Assembly (NCBI GenBank): GCA_021209875.1
Contig: JAGYVD010000010.1
Coordinates: 3,162,001-3,226,000, forward strand
DNA from: Rosellinia necatrix
Lineage: Eukaryota > Ascomycota > Sordariomycetes > Xylariales > Xylariaceae
Direction: 5' to 3'
Length of the DNA stretch: 64,000 nucleotides
A program made the position numbers and the translations under genes. Numbering within the stretch: position 1 is the first letter of the stretch; every line of letters begins with the position of its first letter. This document shows, in pieces, positions 63,372 to 64,000 of this stretch. The notes beneath the pieces were generated by a model. It worked only from the letters and a program-made list of their open reading frames with translations. It ran no database searches and had not been told where the DNA came from.

Positions 63372-63625
63372 AAATACTTAGGCATGTTTAAATATTTGTT
63401 TTCTGCTTATATATACTTTTTAAGTCGTAAACCAGCTCTAAAATATAAATACTTAAGCATGTTTAAATATTTATTTTTTGTTTATATATATTTTTTAAGT
63501 TATAAACTGGCTTTAAAATATAAATACTTAAGCATGTTTAAATATTTGCTTTTTGTTTATATATATTTTTTAAGTCGTAAACCGGCTTTAAAATATAAAT
63601 ATTTAAACATGTTTAAATATTTGTT
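63372..63625 (+). repeat. Palindrome array in P3, four units
   Basis: Cores at 63,372, 63,447, 63,522 and 63,597, exactly 75 bp apart, with the TAAACCGGCTTTAAAA linker. Because 75 is a multiple of three, a 25-residue repeat stays open across it; that open frame is not evidence of a gene. Confidence 0.9.
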
Positions 63626-64000
63626 TTTTATAGCGGTATTATAATTATTTATACTTTTATAAACTTTATATATTTTAATTAATATAGTAAACTAAATAAT
63701 AATTATTATAAATCTAGTTATTTTATGTTTTAAATAACAAATTTAATTATTAATAATAACCTGGCTTTTTATAATTTATTATTATATAATAATAATATTT
63801 AAAACATGTTAAAGTTATAGCTAAAATTTTAAGATTTAGTTATTAATTATTAGCACGTGTTATTTTAAAATAAAAAGCTAAAGCTTTTTTTTTAGTCGAC
63901 TAAAAATATTTTATATTTTTTGTTTTAATTTATTATAGTTATATAAAGCTATAATATTAACAGCTATATTATATAACTAAAGTTTTTAAAAGTTTTTGTT

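Larger units (their letters stand above)
12540..64000. other. Extremely AT-rich, gene-free block with RIP signature
   Basis: Over 51 kb the sequence is dominated by A/T runs. The remaining C and G are mainly in AGCT, GCT, AGC, ACG and CGT contexts, CpA/TpG are scarce and TpA is abundant. CpG survives better than CpA, which points to RIP and not to ordinary CpG methylation decay. All recognisable coding remnants carry TAA/TAG stops and D-to-N, R-to-K and C-to-Y type changes expected from C:G to T:A mutation. It contains at least three element families and many minisatellites. It continues beyond the window. Confidence 0.9.
61477..64000 (+). mobile_element. P-family repeat, copy P3, cut by the window end
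   Basis: Starts ATTGCTCTTTGC like P1, followed by GCGGGTTAGGGTTGCTACTG, and keeps the highest GC of the three copies over its first 600 bp. Order: start segment (to 61,587), 62-bp array, two palindrome units (62,057 and 62,132), decayed frame (to 63,143), four palindrome units (63,372-63,622), then the TAGCGGTATTATAATTA segment shared with 35,367 onward. It runs out of the window still homologous. Confidence 0.75.

Noticed and set aside
28317..63625. Palindrome arrays as CRISPR
   Set aside because: The intervening linker is itself repeated, not unique spacer sequence, the host is a eukaryote, and no cas genes are present.
63384..63644. 86-residue open frame
   Set aside because: It consists of 25-residue repeats translated from the 75-bp palindrome units; the unit is palindromic DNA, not a gene.
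12540..64000. AT-rich block as mitochondrial DNA
   Set aside because: Flanking genes have spliceosomal-type introns, there is no long conserved mitochondrial frame, rRNA or tRNA, and the composition is explained by C to T change in nuclear repeats.
12540..64000. Decay by ordinary CpG methylation
   Set aside because: CpG survives visibly (ACG, CGT, GCG) while CpA is scarce, opposite to CpG deamination.

Overview
The window looks like nuclear DNA of a filamentous ascomycete, probably a sordariomycete. The grounds are short introns with GTAAGT/GTATGT donors and CTAAC-type branch sites, a class II hydrophobin (a family confined to ascomycetes), pyrimidine-rich promoters, and a gene-free AT block showing repeat-induced point mutation (RIP). 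The species cannot be named from sequence alone.

Positions 1-12,500 have ordinary base composition and few genes. The first 5.2 kb is intergenic, full of microsatellites and GTAGGTA-type motifs, with no gene I can support. A two-exon gene (5,895-7,630) encodes a 553-residue, largely disordered protein with a conserved-looking C-terminal half and no known function. On the minus strand, 9,869-10,409 holds a class II hydrophobin with all eight cysteines recognisable, but its middle is interrupted by about 110 nt lacking a usable splice donor, so it is probably a damaged gene. A GNAT-type N-acetyltransferase gene with one intron (11,082-11,881) is the last gene before the AT block.

From about 12,540 to the end (over 51 kb) the sequence is extremely AT-rich and has no intact gene. 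CpA/TpG is scarce, TpA is abundant, and the remaining C and G sit mostly in AGCT, GCT, AGC or CG. That is the RIP pattern. Buried in it are: a small inverted-repeat element (12,519-12,772) with a lightly mutated relative at 9,455-9,590; a 4.8 kb element with ~265 bp terminal inverted repeats built from serial hairpins (13,411-18,167); two Ty3/Gypsy-type LTR retrotransposons of one family, both on the minus strand and each with a perfect 5-bp target duplication (19,817-26,236 and 28,501-35,285); and a repeat family, here called P, in two long copies and one partial copy (26,312-28,500 continuing at 35,291; ~52,130-53,780; 61,477 to the window end). Retrotransposon copy 2 is inserted inside a P copy.

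The P family is the most unusual content. It carries a 62-bp tandem array, a decayed reading frame ending in a 9-residue repeat (N-N-A-Y-N-x-D-K-K type), and then tandem units of about 75 bp centred on a 26-bp palindrome. About 40 such palindromes occur between 26.9 and 63.6 kb, many outside recognisable P copies. Other minisatellites have 9-, 15-, 54- and 112-bp periods. A few islands escaped heavy mutation: the two TIRs, the right-hand LTR of each retrotransposon, 39.1-39.5 kb, 49.1 kb and the start of the last P copy. The block could be a centromere or other heterochromatin; that is inference.
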